Positions 21,119 through 33,624 of a stretch of 64,000 nt of DNA are shown piece by piece (the stretch's first letter is position 1; each line of letters opens with the position of its first letter). Source of the stretch: Adiantum capillus-veneris (taxonomy: Eukaryota; Streptophyta; Polypodiopsida; Polypodiales; Pteridaceae); assembly GCA_014529385.2 (NCBI GenBank), contig CM043969.1, positions 15,948,446 through 16,012,445 on the forward strand, given 5' to 3'. Below the pieces are notes generated by a model. The model did not search any database, was not told the DNA's origin, and saw only the letters and a list, made by a program, of their open reading frames with translations. The translations under genes and the position numbers were made by a program.

Positions 21119-21690
21119 TTGCTACTCAAGGTACATGGAAAGATCTTTGCTGCCAATGAGTATAGCCGTGACCTACAAGAATCTTTTCAAAAGATTAAGG
21201 AGGCTATATCCATCTCTCAACAAAGGCAAAAAGTTGTTGCTGACAAGCACAGAAGGGCCTTAAAATTCAAAGAAAATGAATGGGTCTTACTTAATAAGTT
21301 TCCTAAGGTTCAATTGAGGCAGATGACGGGCAAAAATCCTATCGGGCCATCAAAAGTATTATGCTAAGCTATCAAAAAGATACTATGGTCCTTTACAAAT
21401 CTTGAAGCCTATAAATGAGAAGGCTTATCAACTCAAGTTTCCCAACCATTGTCTCATACACAATGCTTTTCATGTGAGCCTACTAAAGCCCTACAAAGGA
21501 GAGCCACCAAGTGAACCAATTATTGAAGACCCTCCCGAAGTTGAAGACCTAGAAGAGGTGCTACAACCCAAAGCTATTCTTTGGCATGAAGACAAGGTAC
21601 TATGACATGGTAAGATTATCCGACGATATCTTATTAAGTTCAAAAATTATCCTTTTGAAGATACTAGATGGATGCAAGGAATATAGCTTA
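21119..21690 (+). pseudogene. Chromovirus integrase tail with chromodomain
   Basis: Frames read RQKVVADKHRRALKFKENEW, then (shifted) AYQLKFPNHCLIHNAFHVSL, and DLEEVLQPKAILWHEDKVL. After a TGA the sequence continues GKIIRRYLIKFKNYPFEDTR and WM. This last part is the chromodomain fold: a beta-strand pair, YLIKFKNYP for the usual YLVKWKGYP, and the TRW of the aromatic cage. In chromoviruses this domain steers integration toward marked chromatin. It defines the lineage of this element. Confidence 0.82.
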
Positions 21691-22081
21691 AGGATAGTAT
21701 GAACCTTGTCAATGCTTACAATGCTACATTAGAGTAAGCACATGTACAAATTTATTTTAAATGACCAATTTTTTTTTCTTATAAGAATAGTTCTCTTTTT
21801 TAATTGTGCACAAATTTAAATAGTATGCATGCTTAGAATCATGTTTGTGATGACGACGTCTCTCCAACACCAGGTAGAATTTGTCACTCTACTTTGGGAG
21901 AATGAAGTGGACTAAAGAGCAGACATGCTTGCAGTAGCTATGTCTCCCAAGCACCAAATGGGATTAGTCATCCATCTTGGAAAGATATCATAGGGTAAAA
22001 AGAGATCCTCTACCCGCTAAGTAAGATTGACTAATGTCTAAGGCTTTATCCCTTATATCTCATAGTCAAGGACAACTATGA

Positions 22082-22098
22082 TTTCAAGAGAGAGGTAA
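22082..22098 (+). promoter_or_regulatory. Polypurine tract before the chromovirus 3' LTR
   Basis: CAAGAGAGAGG ends 3 bp before the TGTCATAAAATC start of the 3' LTR, the usual place for plus-strand priming. Confidence 0.65.
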
Positions 22099-23255
22099 TG
22101 TCATAAAATCTAATATCTAACCAACCCAAATGATTCTCTCATATTAAACTGATCGTTTAATGTGGGAGAATAAGTTGGAACAAGGGTTAAGATATAGACA
22201 TGTGCTTATAGATCTATCTCAACACGGGGCCAATGGTAAAGGGGCCAAAATGAGAGATGGTCTATCAAAGAGCAAGGCTAACCAATGGAACATAAAGACC
22301 TTAGGGTTGTCTTCATTGAAGACTTCCAATAGTTAGTGTTTAAAGTCCTTTGACCTTAGGTAAGCTTGAGATGCTTGTTGTGCTTGATGACTAAGGTGCT
22401 TGAGGTACTTGTAGTGCTTGATGAATAAGGTGCTTGAGGTGTTTGTCGTGCTTGTTGATTAAGGTGCTTGAGGTGCTTGTCGTGCTTGCCGACTAGGGAG
22501 CTTCAGGTGCTTTGTCATGCTTGCTGACTAAGGTGCTTGAGATAAGGTGTGCCAAAAATTCAATATTCAATCCCTACAAGGAGGGGACGAGCCCTACTAG
22601 AGGGGGGATGAGAGAGAACACACACACTCACACTAGGCATGCCTAGTACAAAGAAAGCAAAAGGGACACTTGTCAAGTTCCTCCTCATGTTGCCCTCATG
22701 GTGTGCCTGAAGCCTATTGGTTGGCCACCCAAGGGGTCCAATGATAAATTAGAAGATTTTACTAGTTGTTTTTACATTTATCAAGTTCTCTCTCTCAAAG
22801 GGGAAAGGGGGACACTTGTCCCAAGGCTACCCTTGTTACTTGATTTACCTCCTTCTTGTGATTGGCTAGTCCAATGAGCTTCAAGCATGAGCTACAAGGG
22901 GGGGTCGACCAAAGCAAGTAGGGGGTCTGCTTAGGGAGTATACTCTCCCACACACACTCACACACACTCTCATTGTGTATTGTGTAAAGTGCAAGAGCTC
23001 CCTCTCCTTCTCCAAGCAAGTAGAGGTTGAGAGCCTACACCAACACTCTTTTGGCTATGGAATGCAAATCCAACCAAGAGCCATGCTTCATTTCTTAATA
23101 TTTCCATCTTCTCCACTTTCATTACTATGCTATTATGTATGCTAGGAAGAAGAGTGATGGTAAGTGAGGAACTAGTTCTTTCTCCTATGAACTCTTTCTT
23201 CTTCCTCTTCCCTACCCTCATTCCTTGCTAGCTCTCTCCACCTTCAAAGGTGTTT
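22099..23255 (+). repeat. 3' LTR of the chromovirus
   Basis: Same start and same landmarks as 15946-17205. The minisatellite at about 22367-22545 has fewer units. Similarity fades after GGTGTTTGAGG near 23255. Confidence 0.85.
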
Positions 23256-23777
23256 GAGGTTTTGGGAATGAGGCTTGGGATAGTAAAAGCTTTCCACCAA
23301 GTTTATGTTATGGTCCTGATGCATGAATCTTTCCATATTCATTGTATCACCTAGGTCACAAGGAACACAAAGATTGTATCGTAACAAGTCTGTCTTGATG
23401 GGAGAAATATACAAATGCCTATTCGAGGGGGGACTGCTGGCTCCACATAAATCCGGTCCTCAACTGTTGTCATGTTCTCTAAATTCTCTCTCTTGCAAAA
23501 GTATTGTCATGCCAAGTTAATTAAATACTATGTTTATGTTGCTATCTTCAATTATGGTCACCCGCTATGCTCACAAAGTAGTTTTGCAAAAGTACTCTCT
23601 CTAATTTCCGCTGCTCTCAAGTTAATAGGCCAATTCCATTACAAAGAAAAATTAATAATTCAAATCTAGGAACTTTTATGAGATTTACTAAAAATATAAG
23701 AGGTATTTAAAATCTATTCAAATATTTCGAAATGCAGATTTTTATTTTAAAGTAAGCAATGGATTCACATTTGGGTG

Positions 23778-23857
<80 letters not shown>

Positions 23858-24478
23858 AGAATGTATTATATGACTTTATGTTGATATTCTATTAAAAAAA
23901 TAATATATTAAATTTGTTGGTATTTGAGTAAAATAGGAATTTTTGAAGTAATAATTGTACCTTGACTGGTGGATGGAATATTTATAGGTATTGAAGTTGT
24001 TTGTGAATATGGTACTCCTATATTAGCTATATACGTATCTATAAACAATGTTATGTAATTTTATTTTTAGCTTGAATAATATTATGATATAAAAATAGAG
24101 AAGAAATTATGATTTTATACCATTGCTTTGATTCATAGTAATGAAAAATTTGCAAGTAGTGTCATATTGTCTTCATGCAAATTCCATATCTAGTGATGTT
24201 GTAATGGTTTTCAAAGTGATTGGATCTTGTTTGTTTTTTATGTTGTATAGTCGCTCGTACTCTTTTAGAATGATTGAAGCTAGTCTATTATCAAAAGTTT
24301 TTAAAGAGTCTAATAGAATAATATAGCCAAATGCAATAAGTTCATAGCATATGCTGAAATTACATTGGTGTGTTTATCTAATAAAGTTTGAGCTTCATAT
24401 CTTCATTTGGTAAATCTTCATTGAATATCTTAAGAATTCGTATTGTTAGACATGTAGAGTAAGTGTAGTTGAATTAGT
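23256..24478. other. Non-coding stretch with a long (AG)n tract
   Basis: No gene is supported. (AG)n occupies about 23780-23852. The short ORFs here (for example 24141-24326) have no recognisable motif and AT-driven composition. Confidence 0.6.
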
Positions 24479-25566
24479 TGCATAGGTAATTGTTGCCTGA
24501 GAGTTACCCTTGCTTCACATCATGTCCTCTCTTTGTGTAAGGTGATGTCGTTCGTTGTTGGGCATACCTTGCAATCAATGCACTCCAAGAGATGAGGTAC
24601 ACCACATCTGGCATAAGCAAGCACTTTGACCAATGTAGTCTCAAGCACAACGTTTCTTTTCAATAGCCCATGGATAACAATCTCATCATTGTTAATTCTT
24701 TTGCCCATATGATCATCTTGTGTAACACAAATGACTACATCTTGAGAGACGCACTCACTTTGCATTTGCAAAAACAGCCTAGTGCCTATTGGCGCTGCCC
24801 CTATTGGGCAAATACGGAAATCTATATATTTGTTGAGCAATGCCTAGAGTTTGTTGGCCCTCCCTGTGTTGGGAAAATCCCCTAATCACTGTGTATTCCA
24901 ATAGAGGACATCCTGAAGAGGAAGTGCTTCAAGCAATCATGTGGTGCCTTCTAAAGTACACCACATTTCAACATTTGTGTAGTGCCATGTGCCTTGCAAA
25001 CTACAAGCATAGGTGATTGCATCTGGAGAGATCCCTTCCTTTGTATTCACTAAAAATATCCCAGTGCTTGCTAGCCCTTCTTCTGGTAGAAAAAGCTTGC
25101 AGTCAATGCATGGCAAGAATGACCTCCTGGATAGGAAGCTCCTCAAGCACTTTTTGTGCATTCTGAAAATTGTACACCACAGTTGATAGATATGTAGACC
25201 AAGGCATTCCCAAAGATAATCTCTTTTTCCAATAGCCCCTAGCAAGATATATGGAGAGAGAGACCCTCACTTTGCATCTGTCAAAACAACAAGAGCTCTT
25301 TGAAAGCACCTACGGTGCCAATGGAGTTTACTTGTTTGATCTAGGACAATCACCATGCATTCAAGATACAAACACCTATGCACACACCCTCACTTTGCAT
25401 CCACTAAAAACAGCCCACAATTAGGGAGTGGTGCTCGCTTCACATAAGGTAAAAACATCCCTGAGTATTCTTGCTCTACCCTTTTTGGGCATATGCCGCA
25501 ATCAGTGTGTTCCAAGAGATGGAATTCCAAACAAAAGGACACCTTAAGCATTCTTTTACCTATATC
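24479..25566 (-). pseudogene. PPR protein pseudogene, segment cut off by the large-LTR insertion
   Basis: Minus-strand frames contain QKVLEELPIQEVILAMH, typical of A..vfdemp.rdvvsWna PPR helices, and EGISPDAITYACSLQ, the turn into the next repeat. The 35-residue pentatricopeptide array normally binds organelle RNA one base per repeat. Here frameshifts occur every 100-150 bp and no long ORF survives. The block matches 38570-39690 closely, so it is one of several ~1.14-kb tandem blocks. It joins 37437 at the other side of the insertion. Confidence 0.75.
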
Positions 25567-27233
25567 TGTAAGGTTTCAAAACTCTGAAACCTTAAAGATT
25601 GTATAAAGCTTAATCAAAATAATATGATTATTGAAAAATAAATATAGAACTGCCCAACCTTGGAAAATATTGGTATTTTTGGAACCGTAATCATGACTTT
25701 ACTATGGCTATAAATTTTCAGAATTGAATTTCGATAGAAAATTGACACAGTTATGGCCACTGGAAGTTTATAATGCTGATTAAATTAACTAAATAAACTG
25801 TAAGGTCTTGGTAATCATTGTTGTAGAAGACTTTTATCATAAAACCCTCTAGATATTTTAGATATTTACAGATAAGTACATATATTTTTAAAATTAAGCA
25901 TGTAATAGGTCAGAAAAATAGTAGGATCGATTTGGAGCATTTGGAGGCTGTGTGGAGCAGTGATGAGCCTGCCCAAGCCAAGTTAAGTAGCAGGGGCGCT
26001 AGGAAGAGGCTACCTTGTAGTGCAAGAAACTGCCAAAGACAGCCTATGAGCCCTAAAACTCTACAAATAGGCCCCCCCTCTCCACCATAGAACTTAGACT
26101 TGGAGTCCTGGTAGATTTCTCTTGCAAATAAGAGAATACCTCACAGAAATTACTTAAGGAGTAAAAACTCTTTGTGATTAGCTAATCAAGAAAATAGCCT
26201 AAGTTTTGACTAATTTCCCTAATTAAACTATCAATTAAGGAGATTAAGAATTCCCCATTATTAACGACTGTCTTAATTATTATTAGGCTGCTAATCACTA
26301 ATTTCTTAAGCTTGATTAGTAATCTAATTACTAATTATTGCATATTAAGATAAAAATGATTAATTTTAGGTTGATTTATGAAGAAATATAGTTCTTAAGA
26401 CTAGATAATTATAGTATAATTTTTAGAGCTTGGTTATGCTGATAGAAGCTAAGAAAATTAGATCTTAATTTTATGATAATCGTCCTAATTAATTAGGTAG
26501 AAATTAAATGTTTTTAAACAAAAATAAAGGGAAAATTAGTTAACACACTTAAATAATTACACAATAATTATCAAAGCTAGGAAACCTTGTTAGAAAGCCA
26601 AGGTAATTAAGTCATGAGCAAAGAATTAGTTGATTGACAGTACCCTGTCTTAAGTTTAAAGATGTTTATTTGCTGAAAGAATACTTTCCACTGATGTCTT
26701 TAATACTTGACTGAAGGAATCATTGTGATAAAAAGCTGAAAGAAACCATTATTTTAAATGTTAAAATAGTGTGGTAGTAATTAAAAAAACAAAAGAATCA
26801 TGTGTGAGTGCGAGGTGGTAAATGGGGATTGACTAAAGTTGTCAATCATGGACGAGTGGACCCGATTAGTAAGGTAACTATCCATCCTCGTGCACTAAAA
26901 ACGTGTAGAGAACTTCTTCACTTGGAAGAGGAGTCCACCTCTACCAGCTGTGCCCTCACATATGTTGGGGGGGAAAAGCATTGGTTGAGGATATATTAGC
27001 CCAACTTGTGGAAGTTATAGGGTCAAAATAGTTTTGGACTTTTAATATGTTGTCCCGTTTCCACTACGAGACAGGACTAGGTCTTCTTCTAGGGCTATAG
27101 ACCCAAGCCATTATCAATGGTAAAGGTCTATTCCTAGGATTTTTCTTGCTTAGAAACTCTGATTTTTATTAGGCGTAGAGACCTGTCAAGGGTTCCATCC
27201 CAATTTTGGTGTCGGCAGGGTGGGAATCTCACA
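25567..27233 (+). repeat. 5' LTR of the large-LTR complex, internally shortened
   Basis: 1,667 bp. Compared with the middle LTR it jumps from GAGAATTAGTT near 26630 straight to GATTGACAGTACC, so about 2 kb holding the AT-rich tandem repeats and the small ORF is absent. The start and end match the other copies. Confidence 0.82.
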
Positions 27234-27235
27234 AG

Positions 27236-27247
27236 TGGTATTAGAGC
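27236..27247 (+). promoter_or_regulatory. Primer binding site (initiator Met tRNA type)
   Basis: TGGTATTAGAGC lies 2 bp after CTCACA. It differs by one base from TGGTATCAGAGC, the complement of the plant initiator methionine tRNA 3' end. The copy at 50314-50326 is a perfect match. Confidence 0.85.
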
Positions 27248-28332
27248 ATGTGTTAATTAAAGTCTTGGACCCAGGGAAAAATTTAATTTGTTTGGTTGAG
27301 ATAAGTGATCTTTTACAAATTCAAGTAAAGAGGTATTTAACTGAGGTAGAGAAAGAGCAAGAGAAGCCAGAGCTTATGCAATCATGGGAGAACCAACCTT
27401 AATGAACGAGGAGGATGAAAGAGCCACTCGCTTGGCCACAGTTAGCTAGAGCTCAGCAACAAAAGGAAATTTTGTAAACCACTATAAATCGATAATGAAA
27501 AACATTGAGTTACTTATACATTATAATGGTATACATTTGTTTTTCCACATTACTTAAAGAATCTAAAGTTAAGTTAGCATTCAATCAAGAAATTAATGGT
27601 TGATCTAAAAAATGAGAAAGAGGTTCTCGATAGTAAGACAAAAATTCGAATCTTGAGAATGAGATAGTTATCAAGAAACCAACTCACCTTCGCGCACAAG
27701 ATAGCCTTCCTTGAAAAGTGACCTAGATATTGAAGTATTATTGTACGAGACTAATAGGAAGCCAAAAGAGCTCTTGGTATGATATCTCTTAAAATCCTTT
27801 ACATAATGTTGGTCAATCAGGTGAGAGTACAGAGGGGATACCTCTGGTGCAATAGTGGAAGCTTGTGCCGAGCACAGATTGCTCAAAATGGCAAGAACAC
27901 GTCGAGCGCGTTCAAATTGGCAAAGCTGGAATACACAATACTTGTCGAATGTTGATTGCTCTGAATGGTCAACTAAACCGAGCGCGTTCATGTTGACAAG
28001 GTGGATATATGTATTTTTTATAGGATGGATTAAACCTAGTTTTTGAGATGATACAATTGATTTGTAAAGGTTTTTAAGATGGTCTCAACACTGAGCGCTT
28101 CTTGGAATAAATTGAGTAGCAAATAATAAGTAAGGAATTGTAGAAACTCCAACCAGGTTGTATCCTTGAAACTAGAAAAAACTCTTAGAGTAATTAGTAA
28201 CACTTGGTAAAGTGGAAAGATTATCCCACCAAAGATGCCACTCAGGAAAATGAAAGCAATTTTCTTTTTTCTCAAAGACTTTTCCAATTTCTGTGGTGAT
28301 GAGGACATCTCAATTCCTTAAGTTGGGGTGAT
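27248..28332 (+). other. Internal region A, no coding capacity
   Basis: About 1.1 kb with only short accidental ORFs. The part from 27570 to 28332 is shared with 34620-35353 and, inverted, with 48689-49450, so it is the family's 3' untranslated segment. It ends AGTTGGGGTGAT, the presumed polypurine tract, directly before the next LTR at 28333. Confidence 0.7.
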
Positions 28333-29259
28333 TGTAAGGTATTTAGTTTTTGAAACCTTAAAGATTGTATAAAGCTTAATCAAGCTGATATGATTATTGA
28401 AAAATAAATGTAGAATTGTCCAACCTTGGCAAATATTGGTATTTTTGGAACCGTAATCATGACTTTAATATGGTTAGAAATTTTTAGAACCGAATTCCGA
28501 TAAAACTTGACACAGTTATAGCCATTGGAAGTTTATACTGTTGATTAAATTAACTAAATAAGTTGTAAGGTCTTAGTTATCATTGTTGTTAAAGACTTTA
28601 TCATAAAACCCTCTAGATATTTCAGATATTTACATATAAGTACATATATTTTCAAAATTAAGCATGTAATAGGTTAGAAAAATAGCACGACCGATTTGGA
28701 GCATCTGGAGGCTGTGTGGAGCAGTGATGAGCCTACCCAAGCCAAATTAAGCAGGACGGGAGAGTCTAGGGGCTGCCTTGTAGTGCAAGAAACTGCCAAA
28801 CACAGCCTATGAGCCCTAAAACTCTATAAATAGCCCCCCCTCTCCGCAATAGAACTCAGACTCGGAGTCCTCGTAGATTACTCTTGCAAATAAGAGAATA
28901 CCTCATAGAAATTACCTAGAGAGTAAAATCTATTTGTAATTAATCGAGGTAATTAGTTTAATTTTAGTTAATTAAGAAAATAGCTTAAGTTTTGACTAAT
29001 TTTTCTAATTAAACTATTAATTAAGGAGATTAAGTATTTCGTATTTTTAACTACTCTCTAAGTTATCTTAGGCTACTGATCACTAATTTCTTAAGCTTGA
29101 TCAATAATCTAATTAATTAACTACTTCATATTAAGCTGACAATGATTAATTTTAGGTTGATTTATGAAGAAAAATAGTTTTTAAGACTAGATAATTATAG
29201 TATATGTTTTAAAGCTTGTTATGCTGTCAGAAGCCAGGGGAATCAGATCTTAATTTTTT

Positions 29260-30400
29260 TAGTAGTCTACCTAATTAATTAAATAGAAAGTAATTTCTTT
29301 TAAACAAAAAATAAAGGAAAAATTAGTTAACACACTTAGATAATTACACAGTAATGATCAAAGCTAGGAAACCTTCTTAGAAAGCCAAGATAATTAGGTC
29401 ATGAGTAGAGAATTAGTTTAGCAAATTAATTAGGATAAAATTATTTGTTTCTAAGCATAAATTGAACGAGGAAACTAGCTAAATCACTTAGATATTTATA
29501 CAATAATTATCATTGCTAGAAATCAATGTTAGGAAGCCAAGATAATTAGGCCATACACAGAAAATGAATAGAAAATTAGCTTAGCTAGTTAATTAGGTTA
29601 AATTTTTTTATTTTTAAGCATAAATTGAAGGGGAAAATTATCTCAATCACCTTGATAATTATACACTAATTATCATAGCTAGAAATCACTATTACAAAGC
29701 TAGAAAATTAGGCCATAATAAAAAATTAGTTTAGCTAATTAATTAGGCTAAAGTTATCTATTTTTAAGCATAAATTAAAGGGAGAAATCAGCTAAATTAC
29801 TTAGATAATTATACACTAATTATCATAGCTAAAAATCATTGTTCAAAAGTTGAGATTATTAGGCCATGAATAGAGAATTAGTTTAACTAATTAATTAGGC
29901 TAAAATAGTTTGTTTTTAAGCATAAATTGAAAGGGAAAGTAGCAAATTAGTTTATATAATTAAATAGTGATTACCAAAGATGAAAAAACAACATGGGAAT
30001 TTGGAACAACTATCTTAAGTATAGATAATAAATTTAACTAATTACCTTAGTCAATATTGTCTGATTTTGATTATAAATTGAGAAGAAAAATTAGCTAATT
30101 AGTTTATATAATTACATAGTAATTATCAGAGATGGGAAACAACATTTGAAAGTTGGGATAATTATCTTAAGTATAGATAATCAATTTAGCTAATTAGCTT
30201 AGCTAATATTATCTTATTTTTAACTATAAATTAAGAAGAGAAATTAGCTAATTAGTTTAAATAATTACATAGTAATTAGGAGAGATGGGAAATAGCATCA
30301 AAGAGTTGAGATAATTATCTTAAGTATAGATAATTAGTTTAACTAACTAGTTAGGCTAATGTTGTTTGATTTTAATTAAAAATTAAAAGGAAAATTTTAT
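29260..30400 (+). repeat. AT-rich tandem repeats inside the LTR, period about 145-150 bp
   Basis: About eight imperfect units, each with a TTAGTTTAGCTAATTA-type box, a TTTTAAGCATAAATTGA-type box and ATAATTATCATAGCTAG. The inverted copy (46080-47800) has more units, and the 5' LTR has almost none. The array therefore changes in length between LTRs of one family. Confidence 0.82.
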
Positions 30401-30748
30401 TAAATCCATTTAGAAGTTAGGAAGATAACTACTAGGGTTATAATACATCAAAATCCACCCAAGATAAATATCCCACGATCAAATAGTAATTCATAAATTA
30501 CTAAAGCTAAATTAGGTTATTATTGAAGAGAAATTAAATAAGAAAATTAGTAAAATAGCTTTGATAACTATAGGATAATTATGGGAGCACAATCATACTA
30601 CCAAAAAGTTAAGATAAAAATATCACACCTAGATATTTATCAAAGATATTTACTAAGTCCAAAAATCTCTATTTTTGGGTTAAAAAATATGAGAGATTAT
30701 TTAATTAATTCTCTAATTGATCAAGTATCCCTTTATAAAGCTATCACT

Positions 30749-30934
30749 ATGGCTCTGAAGAGGACCCAGAGAAATCATCAGTTTGATGAGGAGGATGCAA
30801 CTGACAAGAGGGCTAGGGCGTCCCACGACCATGAGATTGGGCCTAGTAGTAGGCCTATGGAGGAGAGCCTTCAGGCGCCAGCGCAGCAGCAGATGGTTGA
30901 TCAGTCCCAAGTGGGTTTTCCAATATTCAATTAA
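30749..30934 (+). CDS. Small ORF inside the LTR (61 codons), copy 1
   Basis: Starts MALKRTQRNHQFDEEDATDK, continues with KRARASHDHEIGPSSRP and ESLQAP, and ends FPIFN. It is hydrophilic with a basic start and an acidic EED patch. Homologous ORFs with the same start lie at 36114-36254 and, inverted, 45507-45647; both of those stop after 46 codons at the same CAG/CAA position. A TATA-like TTTATAAAG is 10-18 bp upstream. The ORF might be a leader peptide or the first exon of a spliced Gag. I recognise no family. Confidence 0.5.
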   Translation: MALKRTQRNHQFDEEDATDKRARASHDHEIGPSSRPMEESLQAPAQQQMVDQSQVGFPIFN

Positions 30935-32508
30935 GTCTTTAAATAGTTTAAGTTCTTCTATAAGTTAACATTGCATACATAAGGAGTGAGTAAGAATCAG
31001 AAAAGGAATAATTGGCCAAAACCGGAAGGTAACTTCCAAGAAACCAATGTGCATTGTTTGTAATTACGAAAGAAATGTTTGGATAAGTTTGGTTGAATTA
31101 GGAAAGAAATGATTGGTCATCCTTAAGATAGCTTGTTTCAAGACACATCCGGCTCCTTGGTATATTTTGATGAATAAAGATGGCTTTTCAGTAAGGATAA
31201 GTCGGTTACCCCCATGAACAAGGAGTTTCTACTCCGCGTCATGTCTTAATGTTTCTACATAAGTTAGGATACCGGTTTTATCCTAGGGGAGCCGCTCAGT
31301 TGTATGGGCAACTGGTTTGGTGTATGGGCACCCTGAACCTTGGGTGGGGGTTTATCCACCCCGGATTGTGAATAAGGAATGGGGGCCATTTTTTCACCCT
31401 CTTAGGTGGTCTTGAGACAAGTAGAGTACTGGTCATGGTTATTTTGGTCAATGTTTTTGATTGACAGTACCTTGTCTTAAGTTTAAATATGTATATTTGT
31501 TGAAAGAATGCTTTCCAATGCTGTCTTTAATACTTGGCTGAAGGAATCACTATGATCAAAAGTTAGAAGAAAACATTATTTTAAATGTTAAAACAATGTG
31601 GTAGTAATTAGAAAAACAAAATAATCATGTGTGACTGCGGGGTGGTAAGTTGGGATTGACTAAGGTTGTCAATCGTGAATGGGTGGACGTGATTAGTCAG
31701 GTAACTATCCATCCCCATGCACTAAAAATGGTTAGAAAAATTTTTACTTGGAAGAGAACTGTCCACCAACGGCTGTGCCCTCACATATGCTAGGGGGGGA
31801 AAATTGTTGGTTGAGGATACCTTAGCCCAACTTGTGGAAGTTATAGGGTCAAAATAGTTTTGGACTTTTAATATGTTGTCTCGTTTTCGGTGCAAGACAG
31901 GACTAGGTCTTCTTCTAGGGCTATAGACCCTAGCCATTGTTAATGGTAAAGGTCTATTCCTAGGATTTTTCTTGTTCAAAGACTCTGATTTTTATTAGGC
32001 CTAGAGACCTGTCAAGGATCCCATCCCGATTTTGGTGTCGGTGGATTGGGAATCTAACAAGTGGTTTTGAGCGTGTGTTAATTAAAGTCTTGGACCTAGG
32101 GAAAAGTTTAAGGTGTTTGGTTGAAATAAGTTATCTTTGACAAATTCAAGTAAAGAGGTATTTAATTGAAAAGAGAGAGAGAAAGGAAAAGAGGGAATTA
32201 TTCCCATCTTTGCAGGAAGATTTCCATCATGTCTACTGGAAATCCATGGATTTCAACATTAGGTTTATGAGGGATTGCCTATCCTGACACTATTCAATGC
32301 AAAAAAGCATGATGAAATGGCTAGCTAAGAGATTTTCTCCTTCCACTTGGAGGATCAGCTGGTCAGGATCTGGTGGAATTTTCTTCATTGATGAGGGAGA
32401 GTTAGAAGGTTTAACACTAAATATGAAGAGACTCAAATGGGCTGAAGATCTTCAAGTGATTGAAGTATAATTTTCATTGGGACAGAGAATCCAAAGGAAA
32501 CCTTTGTA

Positions 32509-32820
32509 GTGGATGGTGCCCAAGTATCACAGAATCAGTGCGTGTTTGATCAGGTGTCTAAAGTAATCTATCCAGGTAGAATTAGACCCATAGGTGTAGG
32601 CCCTAGTTTTAGTGGACTAGAAGATGTTGTATATTTTGATCTTATATCTGATTCACCCAAATTCCACAAGATTGTCGTCACCTTTGTACATAGTATGATC
32701 TTCATGGATTATATTAACTCTTGTACATACTATGGTTCTCATGGGTATGCTATAAGCAGTTTTGTTTATGGTTTGGTAATTGTCTTCATCTTGTGTGCAA
32801 AAGTTTTGAGTATGAGATAA
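32509..32820 (+). CDS. Unrecognised ORF (103 codons) upstream of gag
   Basis: VDGAQVSQNQCVFDQV-type sequence followed by KVIYPGRIRPIGVGPSFSGL has a normal protein composition, unlike the AT-driven ORFs around it, and then turns hydrophobic. The frame extends upstream of the ATG without one. It may be the remnant of a captured host exon or an unknown part of the element. No function is claimed. Confidence 0.3.
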   Translation: MDGAQVSQNQCVFDQVSKVIYPGRIRPIGVGPSFSGLEDVVYFDLISDSPKFHKIVVTFVHSMIFMDYINSCTYYGSHGYAISSFVYGLVIVFILCAKVLSMR

Positions 32821-33007
32821 GTTAAAAGCATAAGAAAGATTTCATTTGGTACTAAGTTTCACTAATTCAATCTCAGGATAATACTCGCGTAAATAGCCTT
32901 TACACTGTTACCCAAGAGAAAAAACTACTACTAAGCAAGTCCAACTCCCTACCTTCAAGGGAGAGGGACCCAATTTAGAGTGAGATGTCAAAGTGTAGTT
33001 AGATGCT

Positions 33008-33619
33008 ATGGACGACTATTTTAAAGCTGCAAGAACTACTCAGGAAAACCAAACAATGTTGGGTATGTTCCGTCTCAGCAGAGATGACAAACTTTGGTGG
33101 AAGCAACACTGTAGAGATAATCCCACGAGTAGTCCGTCTTGGGAGAAAATGAAGCAGGCAATCAAAGAATGCTATCTCCCTCCTACACATCAAGCTATCA
33201 AGATGAATGAATTCTTTGGTCTATGCCAACTAGGAATTTCACTAGAGGAGTACTACACCAAGTTTGTTTCTTTACGACGCTATGCTCCCCAGATGACCAT
33301 GGAGCAACAAATTGCCCAATTCTATGAAAGCCTCAATAAACCCCTGAGTTCACGTCTTGAAGCGATGAGGCCTACATCAAGTCAAGATGCACTTCTCAGA
33401 GCCAAGCCTCTTGCAGCTAAAGGAACCAACCGTACAAGGAACTATAATGGATTTAATAACTTTAGGGGAAGATCCAGGGGAAATTTCAACCAAGGATATC
33501 AGCAACGTGGATTGGCTACAATAGTGAACTTGGAGCAGACCTTCCCAAACGTTAGATGCTACGGATGCAATCAAATGGGGCACTATAGAAATAATTGTCC
33601 TGAAGAGCAAAACCCTTGA
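33008..33619 (+). pseudogene. Gag with CCHC zinc knuckle in the large-LTR complex
   Basis: The frame reads MDDYFKAARTTQENQTMLGM, RDDKLWWKQHC, SWEKMKQAIKECYLPP and LGISLEEYYTKFVSLRRYAP, the Ty3/gypsy Gag capsid pattern. An Arg/Gly/Asn-rich linker and a complete CYGCNQMGHYRNNCP knuckle follow. Upstream, LPTFKGEGDPI is readable with a stop, so the real start is earlier and broken. The ORF ends in TGA at 33617-33619; codons after the solo LTR (from 34551) continue in frame as ARSIPQNQGDNLRGGRSGRR, a normal Gag tail. Gag coats the RNA. No pol follows. Confidence 0.85.
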
Positions 33620-33624
33620 ACTAA

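Larger units (their letters stand above)
15946..23255 (+). mobile_element. Chromovirus (Ty3/gypsy with chromodomain), two LTRs, inactivated
   Basis: Two related LTRs (15946-17205 and 22099-23255), both starting TGTCATAAAATC, bracket gag, protease, RT, RNase H, integrase and a chromodomain in the standard order. The structure is complete but carries stops and frameshifts in gag, RT, RNase H, integrase and tail. The LTRs differ by substitutions and by repeat number in an internal minisatellite, so this is not a recent insertion. The exact 3' ends of the LTRs and the target duplication could not be fixed. Confidence 0.88.
28333..32059 (+). repeat. Middle LTR of the large-LTR complex (about 3.7 kb)
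   Basis: Starts TGTAAGG after the purine tract and ends CTAACA before a decayed primer site (TGGTTTTGAGC). It contains the AT-rich repeat array (29260-30400) and the small ORF at 30749-30934. Confidence 0.82.

Noticed and set aside
24141-24326. 61-codon ORF in AT-rich DNA
   Set aside because: Low-complexity composition, no motif, no neighbouring coding signal.
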